Below, piece after piece: positions 20,468-29,597 of a stretch of DNA of 64,000 nt. The notes beneath the pieces were generated by a model. The model worked only from the letters and a program-made list of their open reading frames with translations. It did not search any database and was not told where the DNA came from. Origin of the DNA: Pycnococcus provasolii (Eukaryota; Chlorophyta; Pseudoscourfieldiophyceae; Pseudoscourfieldiales); NCBI GenBank assembly GCA_049487715.1, contig CP150559.1, positions 558,001 through 622,000 on the forward strand, given 5' to 3'. The position numbers were made by a program, and so were the translations under genes. Each line of letters starts with the position of its first letter. The stretch's first letter is position 1.

Positions 20468-22333
20468 CTAAGCCCAAAACCTTAAAAGTTCTGTAAGACT
20501 CGGCCGTCTCGCACGACTGTCCTCGTTGCACAATCGAGAGGCACGGCGACGCGTGCGATCCGAATCCCTTAAAGTCACGCCAAGAGCGTCGCGCATCACC
20601 GCCTCGTACTGACTCGCAGCCTTCTCCCAGCTGTAGTTTCTTCGCATCGCGCGACGCTGCATTCCCTGAAATTTACGAGGGCGCCTGTAAGTGTTCACGG
20701 CGTCGCGCATCGCATCTTTCAACGCAGAAACGCGATTCGGGCGGAAGGTCCAGCCAACGCCACGGCGCACGGTGTCCTTGAGACCTCCACAGCGGCTGGC
20801 GACAGGCAATGTGCCGTATCTCAATGCGTACAGCTGGTTCAGCCCGCACGGCTCGAAACGAGATGGCATCAGAAGAATGTCGCATGCGGCGGTGATTCTG
20901 TGGCTGACGGGAACGCTGAAGCCGACCCATCCAACGGCCTGTCCCTTGAATCGAGCCTCCATGTCTCGAAGCCTAGCCTCGAGCGCGGGATCCCCACTTC
21001 CGAGACAGACGAGCTGCACACCTAACTCCTCGATGAGGTAAGGAGCGGCATCCATCATCACGTCGACACCCTTCTGGTAGTCGAGTCTGCCAATGAAACC
21101 AACGAGAGGCTTGTCAGCGTTCACCTCAAGCCCGAATTCCTGCTGCAGGGCGGCTTTGCACTTCGCCTTACCCTCCACGAATGTGCTGACGTCGTACGCA
21201 TGGGGTGTGTGCGGATCGTCGGCAGGATTCCATTCTGTTTCATCAATTCCATTCACAATGCCCACGAGTCGTTCACCGAACAGGCCAGAAGCGTCACGCA
21301 TCAGTCCATCTAGTCCACATCCGAATTCTCGCGTGAGCACCTCCTCCTTGTACGCAGGCGAAACGACCACGACACGGTGGCTCGTGCCAATGCCCGCTTT
21401 CAGGAGATTCAAGCTCGTGCCGCCGTCAGGCCAATTCCACTCAAAAGCTCCATACCACTCGCCGTCAAGTCCAAGAGTGGGAAACGATCCTGAGGAGAAG
21501 ATCCCTGCGTGTGCGAGATTGTGTATGATAAGCACACTTCGCGCATTTGCATATCTGCCCTCAGTCTGATGGCGTGCAGCGAGATACACAGGCACGAGGC
21601 TTGCGTGCCAGTCATTTGCCACGAAGACGACGTCTTCGCCGAGCGTGCTAGCGCACGGCAAGCAAAGTGGAACCTCGAGCGCCGCGAGGCTCAGCAGCGC
21701 GAAGCGAAAGTCGTTATCACCGTACGACTGTCCAGGTGCGTCGCCATATATGCCACCTCTCTCGAGCACGGGGTGAGAGACGAACACGTGAGGTACACCA
21801 TCACGATACGCGACGTAGAATCTCACGGTGTGCGTGCTTCCCGCGACGTGCAGTTCACGCACAATTCCTGTGTCGATGGCATCTTCGTATGGCGCATATC
21901 TCGGCGCAACGACGACGACTTCGTTGTTTCTGCTTTTCAGCGCTTTTGGCAGAGCGCCAATGACGTCTCCGAGTCCGCCCGTTTTGCTGTACGGCGCGAC
22001 TTCGGACGTCACGAAGACTGCGGAGATACCATTGTTGTTGGCAGAAGATCGCGACAACGCTTCATCGTTCTTTCGTGTTTCTTCATCTCGTAGGCGCTGC
22101 TCTTCTTCCTCTTGAGGATTTGTTTCAGATTCGTCGAAGGCGAACCAGTGCGTTCCGAGTCCGTCGGTGTGGTTGTGCACCGCGTGACATCCACCACCAC
22201 CACCACGCCAGGCCGAACCGGTGCCACCACAACCACCACTCGTTAAACCACCCGCCGAACCAACCCATTGACCGCCGAACCGGAAGGCACGACGAGGAGG
22301 AGCACGCGTAAGCACGCGTGAAGGGACGAGCAT
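20468..22333 (-). CDS. Starch synthase (GT5, ADP-glucose dependent)
   Basis: Elongates alpha-1,4-glucan chains from ADP-glucose in the plastid. Start chosen at MLVPSRVLTRAPPRRAFRFG (22333), an Arg/Ser/Pro-rich transit peptide; an in-frame Met at 22387 would add 18 residues. About 621 residues. The N-terminal ADP-glucose motif is KTGGLGDV (about residue 117). DVVFVANDWHASLVPVYL and the C-terminal GT5 segment PSRFEPCGLNQLYALRYGTLPVAS with the conserved Glu are present. There is no obvious CBM, and the extension before the catalytic core is short (Gly-rich, then acidic), so it is closest in layout to the soluble SSI/SSII or granule-bound classes. Its presence points to plastidial starch, so to a green alga. 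The CBM20 gene 5 kb away may act on the same polymer. Confidence 0.93.
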   Translation of the reverse strand: MLVPSRVLTRAPPRRAFRFGGQWVGSAGGLTSGGCGGTGSAWRGGGGGCHAVHNHTDGLGTHWFAFDESETNPQEEEEQRLRDEETRKNDEALSRSSANNNGISAVFVTSEVAPYSKTGGLGDVIGALPKALKSRNNEVVVVAPRYAPYEDAIDTGIVRELHVAGSTHTVRFYVAYRDGVPHVFVSHPVLERGGIYGDAPGQSYGDNDFRFALLSLAALEVPLCLPCASTLGEDVVFVANDWHASLVPVYLAARHQTEGRYANARSVLIIHNLAHAGIFSSGSFPTLGLDGEWYGAFEWNWPDGGTSLNLLKAGIGTSHRVVVVSPAYKEEVLTREFGCGLDGLMRDASGLFGERLVGIVNGIDETEWNPADDPHTPHAYDVSTFVEGKAKCKAALQQEFGLEVNADKPLVGFIGRLDYQKGVDVMMDAAPYLIEELGVQLVCLGSGDPALEARLRDMEARFKGQAVGWVGFSVPVSHRITAACDILLMPSRFEPCGLNQLYALRYGTLPVASRCGGLKDTVRRGVGWTFRPNRVSALKDAMRDAVNTYRRPRKFQGMQRRAMRRNYSWEKAASQYEAVMRDALGVTLRDSDRTRRRASRLCNEDSRARRPSLTELLRFWA

Positions 22334-22644
22334 GTCGTGTGATGGGAAATGAAATGGATGCGGATGATCCAACCGAATTCCGCACAAGGGCGACGCGGGG
22401 GTTTTTTCGCAAGTGCACTGCCACGGGGCAAAGATTTATTCTACTTCCTGGGGCCAGGCACCGGGGCGCGAAAAGGCCCGATATTTGTATGGACTTGCTT
22501 CTTGTGCTTCTTCGAGGGCATGCGCCCCCTCGGGCCTCGGCCCAGGTCCTCGGCCCTCGCCCTCGCCTTCGGCCAGCAGTATATCGTACATGTGTCGTCG
22601 TGCCCAGCGTGCCTAGTGCCCCACGTGCCACACTGGGGCACAGA
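22334..22644. other. Intergenic, GC-rich, no recognised gene
   Basis: Starch synthase upstream region followed by GC-rich DNA with CCTCGGCC-type repeats near 22530-22570. Frames open on both strands but none with a recognisable protein. Confidence 0.45.
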
Positions 22645-22835
22645 CTGACCACCCCCCACACTGGTGCTCAGCCTGGGCACCCCCCCCCACCAGAGCCTAG
22701 CCTGCCCACTCCCCACACCAGAGCCTAGCCTGCCCACGCCCCACACCAAGTTCCCAGCGTGCCCACGCCCCACACTAGTGCCCAGCGTGCACACTCCCCA
22801 CACCAATGCCCAGCGTGCGCACGTGTGGCGCCAGT
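22645..22835. repeat. 28-bp GC-rich minisatellite
   Basis: Six or so diverged head-to-tail copies of a unit of about 28 bp built on CCCAGCGTGCCCACGCCCC followed by ACACCA or ACACTA and a short variable tail. Copies differ at several positions, so it is not a very recent expansion. Confidence 0.8.
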
Positions 22836-22940
22836 GCGCAGCGTGGGCACGGCAGGCACGCCCGTGCTGCACGTGCGGCACTGCCACGGCCAGTAGTACT
22901 ATGTTCTTCGCGCCATTTTCTGCGCGCCTATTCACTCCTC

Positions 22941-23675
22941 ATGACTGGGTCGTCGCGGCGTGAGTCGTGGGACTACAACAACTACACGGTAGTTGAACTT
23001 AAGGACAAGATAAAAGAAATTGCGCAGCTCCGAGACGACTCGCATCGGTTTGGAATGCTGCAAACAAGTGACGAACGGAGAGAAGACTACAACGTGTTAG
23101 TGAAGAAGTGGTGCCGCCTTCTGGCCACGTTAAGGGGCATCTTGAAGATGCACAGCTCCCCTCACCTCCCGCTGAACGCGGTCATGTTCCTGTCGGAGGG
23201 CGGCGTGAGTTTGCAACGCTGTGCCTGGTGGTTTCCGCGGAGTAGCACTCGCCGGGCTGTCTTGCGTACCCTCGCGTTCCCGACGGGCGATCTGCCCAAG
23301 CGTTGCACCGTGGTCTTCCGCCGTATCCAGCGGTATGGCGCGGAGCGAGGCGAGGTCGGCGTGTCCCTGGCGAAGCTTAGCCGGATCCATGAGCGAGATG
23401 ACCTTGAGCGCGAAGTGCTGGGTGAGACAGTTCACGCACGCTGGTGTAGCGCTTGCCTTGATGAGGCTGGACAGCCAGCCGTCTTCCATTGCTGCCTTGC
23501 AAGTGGGGAGTGGGGACACAGGAATTGGCATCGTTCGTACATTTTCTACGACGGATCCCGGGCCCGGCAACTGCCGGCGGAAAGGCCCGGGGTACGGGCT
23601 CTGGTACGGGTGAGAAATCTCCCCCCCTCCGAGAAGTATCTCTGCCACATATCCACATCATTCTCCCCCCCGTGA
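22941..23675 (+). CDS. Unassigned ORF beside minisatellite
   Basis: From the in-frame ATG at 22941 the frame encodes about 244 residues. The first 75 (TVVELKDKIKEIAQLRDDSH onward) look like a charged helical, SAP-like segment and have plausible codon use. The remainder is Arg/Cys/Trp-rich and less convincing; an opposing frame (23130-23648, minus) is equally open. It may be a fragment of a repetitive or mobile gene. No family recognised. It ends 17 bp before the carotenoid oxygenase start, so part of this region must serve as that gene's promoter. Confidence 0.3.
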   Translation: MTGSSRRESWDYNNYTVVELKDKIKEIAQLRDDSHRFGMLQTSDERREDYNVLVKKWCRLLATLRGILKMHSSPHLPLNAVMFLSEGGVSLQRCAWWFPRSSTRRAVLRTLAFPTGDLPKRCTVVFRRIQRYGAERGEVGVSLAKLSRIHERDDLEREVLGETVHARWCSACLDEAGQPAVFHCCLASGEWGHRNWHRSYIFYDGSRARQLPAERPGVRALVRVRNLPPSEKYLCHISTSFSPP

Positions 23676-23692
23676 CTACCGGTTAAGAAAAA

Positions 23693-25399
23693 ATGATGAT
23701 GGCGCCGGCGATCAAAGCAAAAATGTCTGTGGCGCCTCTCCGTCCTCATGGCAAGAAGGGCAAGCGCACTCGTCCTCACGTGTCGTGCTCATCCTCTCCT
23801 TCCACGTCAACATCCACCCCCACCACCTCGTCCACTTCGCGTTCGCCTGTTACGCCAGAATACGTGCGCGCCGCCGCTCGCTCCCAGCCTTGGAAAATGG
23901 GACTCGAACCTGCGGGAGAATTCAACGACGTCGCAAGCGTGCAAATCAAGGGAACCATACCGGATGACCTCATCGGGCGTGCCATCTACGCCGCGGGACC
24001 TGGGCGTATACGACTCGAGGGCGCCGACTGCAACGAAAGGTACGGACACTGGTTCGATGGCGACGGGTCCGTCATGGCTGTGCGATTCGAGGGGCCAGAC
24101 GCCGCGAGCGTCAGCCACCGCATGGTCGCCGGTGAACGGCTGCAGGAGCAAAACGCGCTCGGAGAGGGAAAGGGTATGGCCACACGTGGATTCTGGACGG
24201 ACGCCGGAGGCGGATGGCTGCGAAACGTCGGGCGCCAGCCAAGCAACCCGAGGAACACCGCGGTCACCGTTCTGAACGGCAAGCTGCTCGTTCTGTGCGA
24301 GGGCGGACTACCCGCGGAGATGGACCCGCAGACGCTAGAAACCGTCGCGCTCGACGCCGTGCCTCCTGGCCTCGAGCCAGGGTGCTTCCTTTCGGCCCAC
24401 GGAAAGCACGACGCGAAGACGGGTGAGTACTTCACCTTCGGCGCGCGACTCGTCGGCCCACCGGCGCTCGACGTCGTGCGCGTCGGCGCCGACGGCAGGG
24501 TGGCGGCACAGACGACGGTTTCCCTCGGCGGGAACATCGTCTTTGTGCACGACTTTGCCGTCACCGAGAATCACATCGTGATCCTCATACCGCCGTGGGT
24601 GTGCGCATTCTCAGAACTTCTGCCGTCCATCCTCTTCGAGGGACCTCTCGGGCACAGGTTTCGCTACGACGCAAGCCTCGGAACGAAAGCCATCGTGCTG
24701 AAGAGGGACACGCTCGAGGTGGTTGGCGAGGCTGTGTGCGACAACGCATTCTCGTTCTACCACGTCGCGAATGCGTTCGAGGAGCCGGCAGCTTCCGGCG
24801 ACGGCGTGACGCTTCGCGTCACGCTCGCTCAGCAGCGTGATGCAGATCGTCCAGGCCTAGAGCGGCAATTTGCGAACATGTACGACGCGGAGTTCGACCC
24901 CGGGCATCACGCGGACCTTTGGGAGCACGAACTTCACGTGTCAGCGGCGAACGATTCGGTTCGGTTCGTCAGCCGGCGTGCCGTCTGCGAGGGATCGGCG
25001 AGTGGGGCACTGGCTCTGGAATTTCCGTTTGTGAATCCGGCGAACGCGATGCGAAAGGCACGCTACGCGTACGCCGTTGGTCGTTCTGACGCGCCAGTGG
25101 GTGGCGAGCGCCCAACGACTCCGTCGTACTTCGACCGCATACAAAAGGTGGACCTCGAACATGGAACGAGCGAGGTTCACTCCATTCCGAGCGGTCAGTA
25201 CGCAAACGAGCCGCTCTTTGTTGCATCTAGCAGTGCATCTCGCGAGGATGACGGATACTTGCTTTGCCCTCTATACGATGCAACGTCACACGAACTTGTG
25301 GTCCGTGTACTGGACGCTCGGAATGTCAGTGCGGACGCAATATGCGAGGTACGCTTTGACAGGCACGTTCCTTTCCGATTTCACGGTTATGTTGTGTAA
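23693..25399 (+). CDS. Carotenoid cleavage dioxygenase (RPE65/CCD/NCED family)
   Basis: Iron(II) enzyme that cleaves double bonds of carotenoids to apocarotenoids. 568 residues, with a Lys/Ser/Thr-rich N-terminus of about 60 residues that could be a transit peptide. Family landmarks: GRAIYAAGPGR, GHWFDGDGSVMAV, and the four metal-binding His contexts FLSAHGKHD, VHDFAVTENH, SFYHVANAFE and the C-terminal FRFHGYVV. These are the canonical positions, so the enzyme should be active. Subclass (CCD1, CCD4, NCED or apocarotenoid oxygenase) cannot be told by eye. The stop codon overlaps a TGTAA signal (25395-25399). Confidence 0.93.
   Translation: MMMAPAIKAKMSVAPLRPHGKKGKRTRPHVSCSSSPSTSTSTPTTSSTSRSPVTPEYVRAAARSQPWKMGLEPAGEFNDVASVQIKGTIPDDLIGRAIYAAGPGRIRLEGADCNERYGHWFDGDGSVMAVRFEGPDAASVSHRMVAGERLQEQNALGEGKGMATRGFWTDAGGGWLRNVGRQPSNPRNTAVTVLNGKLLVLCEGGLPAEMDPQTLETVALDAVPPGLEPGCFLSAHGKHDAKTGEYFTFGARLVGPPALDVVRVGADGRVAAQTTVSLGGNIVFVHDFAVTENHIVILIPPWVCAFSELLPSILFEGPLGHRFRYDASLGTKAIVLKRDTLEVVGEAVCDNAFSFYHVANAFEEPAASGDGVTLRVTLAQQRDADRPGLERQFANMYDAEFDPGHHADLWEHELHVSAANDSVRFVSRRAVCEGSASGALALEFPFVNPANAMRKARYAYAVGRSDAPVGGERPTTPSYFDRIQKVDLEHGTSEVHSIPSGQYANEPLFVASSSASREDDGYLLCPLYDATSHELVVRVLDARNVSADAICEVRFDRHVPFRFHGYVV
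25395..25399 (+). terminator. TGTAA poly(A) signal overlapping stop codon
   Basis: The last five bases of the carotenoid oxygenase gene are TGTAA, the stop itself being TAA. If used, cleavage lies close downstream and the 3' UTR is very short. Confidence 0.35.
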
Positions 25400-25506
25400 T
25401 AATGATAAAAATCGAAGATGGTTGAAAAGAAGAAGAAGACTTTTTAAAAACACAACAATTTCTTTCTATCCACCTACCACCACCCGCGATGGCTTCCCAC
25501 GCTCGT

Positions 25507-26535
25507 TCAATGATTCAGTGATGACGACAACAAGGGTGTCGTCGTCGCGGGACGAAGACGCGCCGTGGCCCGATATCCGCGCAAACGACGCGCGTCGGAA
25601 ACGCGAAAGCGAACGAGACATGTCGCAACCCATCGGCTACTATCGTTTCCGTCGCACGTGGCAAGACTGCCAGGAAGGTCGAAGATAATTGTGGGTGTGT
25701 CAGGTCTCTGCGTGCGCTTTGCATGAGGCTTGCAGGAGAGGTCCTCAGCCTCTGCATTCGTGGGTAGAGAGATTGTGAGCGTATATGGTGACGACGTGGT
25801 CGCACTCGCACATGCCTTTATAAGGACAAAGCACGATCCACCATCTGCGAGATGATCAGGAGGAATGTTCATCCACATGCGCAAACGAACGAGCGGATGT
25901 TTGTTGGCACCACCACCAAGCGGCGGCGGCGGCGGCGGCGGCGGCATTGGTTTCGGCTGATGATTTATTGTTTCAGTAGCCTCTGGACGCGTAGTAGTAA
26001 TAGTAGGTTTCATCATCATTTGCATGGACTTTCCCACCTCCTTCAGCCAAACGCTACTACACGCTTCAGCGAACATCCAAGCAACTGTCGTCTCCTCCTG
26101 TTCCGGCGGGCTCGGGCTTGTAGTAGCAATCCTCATTGCTGCTTGGTGCTGTTGTTGTTCTTCTAGCGACAATTCCAGTGCGAGCTGCGACAGTGGTCCT
26201 ACGAGCAGAGTGTCAAGCGCGAGAGACGATGCTGTGGGAGGAACAAAATCTTCTGGTTGATTGATGTGCTGCTGCATCGGAGACGATTCGTCGGATGACG
26301 ACGCGACTCCTCCTCCGGCTCGTCGTCGTCGTGATGATGAGACATCGTCGTCGTCGTACGCGCCGGCGGATGATGAAGATGCCGCCATCATCGCCACTGG
26401 TGACGACGCGGCATCCCAAATCATGTTCCACTGAGCCTGACCACCACCATGGTAGCGGAACGACGACCCGCCAGAAGAAGTACCACCACCACCACCACCA
26501 CTGCTTCTTGACGAATACCCCTGAGACGCCGCCAT
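25507..26535 (-). CDS. Hypothetical protein, Ser/Gly-rich N-terminus
   Basis: A 342-residue frame starting MAASQGYSSRSSGGGGGG. The N-terminal third is Gly/Ser-rich and contains an acidic-basic patch (DDDD then RRRR). A possible helical segment ALDTLLVGPLSQLALELSLE follows, then a polyproline run (PPPPPPPP near residue 205). The C-terminal 130 residues (LVRLRMWMNIPPDHLADGGS onward) look like a folded beta-rich domain. I do not recognise a family. It is convergent with the carotenoid oxygenase. The coherent N- to C-terminal layout suggests a real gene. Confidence 0.6.
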   Translation of the reverse strand: MAASQGYSSRSSGGGGGGTSSGGSSFRYHGGGQAQWNMIWDAASSPVAMMAASSSSAGAYDDDDVSSSRRRRAGGGVASSSDESSPMQQHINQPEDFVPPTASSLALDTLLVGPLSQLALELSLEEQQQHQAAMRIATTSPSPPEQEETTVAWMFAEACSSVWLKEVGKSMQMMMKPTITTTRPEATETINHQPKPMPPPPPPPPLGGGANKHPLVRLRMWMNIPPDHLADGGSCFVLIKACASATTSSPYTLTISLPTNAEAEDLSCKPHAKRTQRPDTPTIIFDLPGSLATCDGNDSSRWVATCLVRFRVSDARRLRGYRATARLRPATTTPLLSSSLNH

Positions 26536-27493
26536 GAAAAAAAAACTTCAAAAATTACCAAATTTGGAGATAAATTTACTCCACAAGAAGGGTGAATTTG
26601 GCAGAATTGGCAGACGCTTGCGACGTCACTCATCAGGGAAACCCCGAAATCCATTATCGCGCAAAACCCTACTAAAGGTATCGTAAGGTAGTCTCTAGTC
26701 TCCCCTGAAATTGCCGTGAACCGATCGGCTGATCGGCGTGTCGCAGAAAGGAAAGGCGGAGACAAACGGAGTGAGAGGTTGAGAGGCGTCGGTGCGGGCA
26801 GCCGGGGAAGAAGGATCAAAACTGAATCCGTGACGACAAGCACTCCACTTTGGACTTGGTTTTCTTTTCTGAACCGTCCCGGCTGCCCGGTCCCGCCACA
26901 TGCACGCACGCGTTTTTCGGTCCCTCCCCATCCGTCTGGTAATATCACTCCCCTCCTCTCCTCGCATCTGCTCGTCGTCAATTACTCGTCGTGCTCTTGG
27001 TGTTGGTCATATTGATCTTGGTGCTGGTGTTGGTCATCTTACCAGGTGACTGTTGAACCTACTGTACAGGTGCTGTTGGTGGTGACCAGGTGTTGGTCCT
27101 TCGCTCCTGATCACTTTCAACCTGATTCTTCGCATCACCGGTCTGCCCCTACTTACCCGGTGGTACTCACGGTAAGTGTCTGTTTCTTTTTCCCTTCGCG
27201 CCTGTTTCTTGGCAATTTGGCAAATCAATCTTCGAACGCGAAACCGACGTCCGTTGTCTCGCTCGAACCCATAAAGCAACACAACTTTTCCAACGCCCTT
27301 TTTCTTTTCGTCGTTCGCGCCGTCTGCCATCCAACAACGCTTCGAAGACGCTCACATCACTCAAACCTTTCGTATCTACAGCACTACGATAGTGGCTCAC
27401 CGAATACAGCCGCGCACAACATATCTGAGCAGATATCTTTGCTCTTCTCTTCCTCCCCTTCCTCTTTTCCTCTTTTCCTTTTCAAAGAAAGAT
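26536..27493. other. Divergent intergenic region
   Basis: About 960 bp between the unknown minus-strand gene and the CBM20 gene. Contains GTGTTGGT/GGTGCTGGTG repeats near 27000-27095 and a pyrimidine-rich 5' UTR-like stretch at 27440-27490. No other gene seen. Confidence 0.55.
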
Positions 27494-29083
27494 ATGATGT
27501 TCTCGTCGAAGTCCGCACAGTGTACTTCTCAACAAGTTCGTCGTGTGCGATCATCACCGCCGCCGCCGCCGCCGAATTCACGAGCTCGTCATCAGCATGC
27601 ACGAGGGTATCGTCATCAACGCGGTGATATCGTCGTCATGACCGCGACGGAACCAACAGGGAACCGGTCCTCCACCATGACAACCAACGCGCAAAATCAG
27701 CAGAAACCATCGTACTCGTCTCCCGCGAATAACAACGTGCTCGAGGCGGCACGCAGACGCGCACAGGAAGTTATGAAGCAGACGCGCACAGAAGTTATGA
27801 AGGCGGGAGGTCGAGGAAACGCAAAGCCGTCCGAGGTCACGTTACCGCCAACGCCGCCGCCGCCGCCGACGACGTCCACTCCACCCGAGCCTTTCCGCAG
27901 CCCGCTCGGGACTCCGCCGTCGCCAACCATCAGCCCGAAAGTCTCCGACACTACTGCTGCCACACCCGCCGCCGATGCCAACATCACACTGCCACCCATA
28001 CCGACACCCGCGACGACGACACAAACAACAACAATGACGACGACGACGTCAAACGCGCCAACCTCCTCAACGACAACCGTCAACGTCAAGTTTCAGGTGA
28101 AGTACTGCGCGAAACCTGGGGACACGCTCGTAATCATGGGCAAGCACCGCTCCCTGGGTAACTGGGACAGCCGTGCGGGTGTGCAAATGGCGTGGGGAGC
28201 GGGGGATATCTGGACGGGATACGTCGCTCTGCCGGCTGGACACGTGTACGACTACAAGTACGCTCTTGTGACGCCGTCATCCCAAATGTGGGAGAAAGGC
28301 GCGAATCGCATGCTCACCGTGGACATAGAGGATGTCGAAGTTGGCATCGAGGTGATCGATCGATGGGAGGACGCGTCGGGCTCGAAGCTCGTCACGTCGT
28401 CGGGCGTCATCTCAAGCACGGGTGCCAAGCTCGCGGAGACGCTTCAGAAAGCTCGAAAGAGCGTGGAGGATGCGCTTGCCGCGAACCGATCGCTGAAGGC
28501 TGAGCTCGCTCAGAAGGAAGTCGTGAACAGGGTGAATCAGAAGGAGATCAAGCTTGCTCTAACGCGCGTGTCTGAAGCCGAGAAGGTTGCAAAGGATGCA
28601 AAGGAGCAGGCGCGTCAGACGGAGGAACTTGCGATCGAGCGTGTGGAGGCGGCGAAGGAGGAAGCGAGGAGGGAGCTTGAAGATCTCGCGGGCACGGCAC
28701 TGAAGCGTGCCGAGGATGCTGAGACAACGAGTTCTGATCTGTCGATGAAACTCACGCAGGCTGAGCAGCGCGCACTCCGCGCGGAGGAGAAGGAGGCGGA
28801 GCTGCGCGAGACGCTCATGCTAAAGGAGAAGCACATGAAGGAGGCGGGCGAGCGCATTCGCTCGCTGGAGGTTGAAAAGGAGGGGCTCGAAATGGAGATG
28901 TTGGATGGTGCTGAACGCTTCCGTGAGGCGCTGCAAGCGACACGCGCCCTCTTTATGACGGAGAAAAAGGTGATCAAGAAATCCGTCGGCGAGGCGCTGC
29001 AGGCGACACGCGACGTGATCGAGTCGGAGAAGGTCAGCGAGACGGAGGAGGTCAGCGAGACGGACAGCGGCAGCAGGAGGTAG
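27494..29083 (+). CDS. CBM20 starch-binding protein with long coiled coil
   Basis: Start chosen at MMFSSKSAQCTSQQVRRVRS (27494), a transit-peptide-like sequence; an in-frame Met at 27392 precedes it by 34 codons. About 529 residues. After a Pro/Thr-rich linker comes a CBM20 domain (about residues 196-291). It has the order expected for starch-binding site residues: LGNWD, AWGAGDIWTGYVALPAG, YDYKYALV, W, GANR. The rest is almost continuous coiled coil (heptads of E, K, R, A, L), ending in a tail with ERFREALQATRAL. No catalytic domain is present. Likely role by analogy with plant PTST proteins (different CBM, same idea): binding starch and recruiting a partner in the plastid. The tail is shared with the next gene. 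Confidence 0.88.
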   Translation: MMFSSKSAQCTSQQVRRVRSSPPPPPPNSRARHQHARGYRHQRGDIVVMTATEPTGNRSSTMTTNAQNQQKPSYSSPANNNVLEAARRRAQEVMKQTRTEVMKAGGRGNAKPSEVTLPPTPPPPPTTSTPPEPFRSPLGTPPSPTISPKVSDTTAATPAADANITLPPIPTPATTTQTTTMTTTTSNAPTSSTTTVNVKFQVKYCAKPGDTLVIMGKHRSLGNWDSRAGVQMAWGAGDIWTGYVALPAGHVYDYKYALVTPSSQMWEKGANRMLTVDIEDVEVGIEVIDRWEDASGSKLVTSSGVISSTGAKLAETLQKARKSVEDALAANRSLKAELAQKEVVNRVNQKEIKLALTRVSEAEKVAKDAKEQARQTEELAIERVEAAKEEARRELEDLAGTALKRAEDAETTSSDLSMKLTQAEQRALRAEEKEAELRETLMLKEKHMKEAGERIRSLEVEKEGLEMEMLDGAERFREALQATRALFMTEKKVIKKSVGEALQATRDVIESEKVSETEEVSETDSGSRR

Positions 29084-29170
29084 GCGACAGACCGCTTACG
29101 TAGGAGTCATTGAACTTGGGTACCGCTCTGTTGCCATAATTTGTGTTTGCCGAAATTTTTTTCAGAAAGG

Positions 29171-29175
29171 TGTAA
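29171..29175 (+). terminator. TGTAA poly(A) signal
   Basis: TGTAA 88 bp past the CBM20 gene stop. Confidence 0.5.
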
Positions 29176-29353
29176 AAACCGAAAACAAAAAAGCTGTCAC
29201 TTTTATTTCCAGGCAACTTTTCCTTCTAAAACAATTGGCGCGGATTCGCAACCCAGGCCAGTCTACCCAGGCCTACTCTAAAAGCTTTTTACTAGGAAGG
29301 TACCCACTGTACCCGCTGACCCGCACGGTATTCGATGGAGGACCCATTCGTAG

Positions 29354-29392
29354 TACCCGGTATGGATCAGCTGTATATACCCGGTACGGATC
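29354..29392. promoter_or_regulatory. Tandem 15-bp direct repeats upstream of glycosyltransferase
   Basis: Two copies of TACCCGGTAYGGATC with starts 24 bp apart, differing at one base, about 205 bp before the ATG at 29598. Spacing of just over two helical turns suits a factor-binding pair; function is inferred. Confidence 0.35.
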
Positions 29393-29597
29393 GTGGGCCC
29401 CACGATGATTTGATTGATGGCTGTCGAACCAACCAGCCTGCAGGCTTGCAACTGCAAACCGCAAACTTACAAGCTGCCCCCCCCCCCTGACGCGCTCGCG
29501 CTCCAGGAGATATGCGTCCCATTCTCATTGCAGCACATTCAGATAGGGTGCGCGGCCGGCCTTGCACAGCGCATCACTCGATCTCGTGCTATTCAAC

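Larger units (their letters stand above)
29084..29597. other. Intergenic region upstream of glycosyltransferase
   Basis: About 510 bp. Holds a TGTAA at 29171 (poly(A) signal for the CBM20 gene) and a pair of near-identical 15-bp direct repeats, TACCCGGTAYGGATC, at 29354-29368 and 29378-29392. A run of C near 29481. No other gene. Confidence 0.6.

Noticed and set aside
22645-22835. CRISPR-like array
   Set aside because: Repeats are diverged and directly contiguous with no unique spacers, and the genome is eukaryotic.
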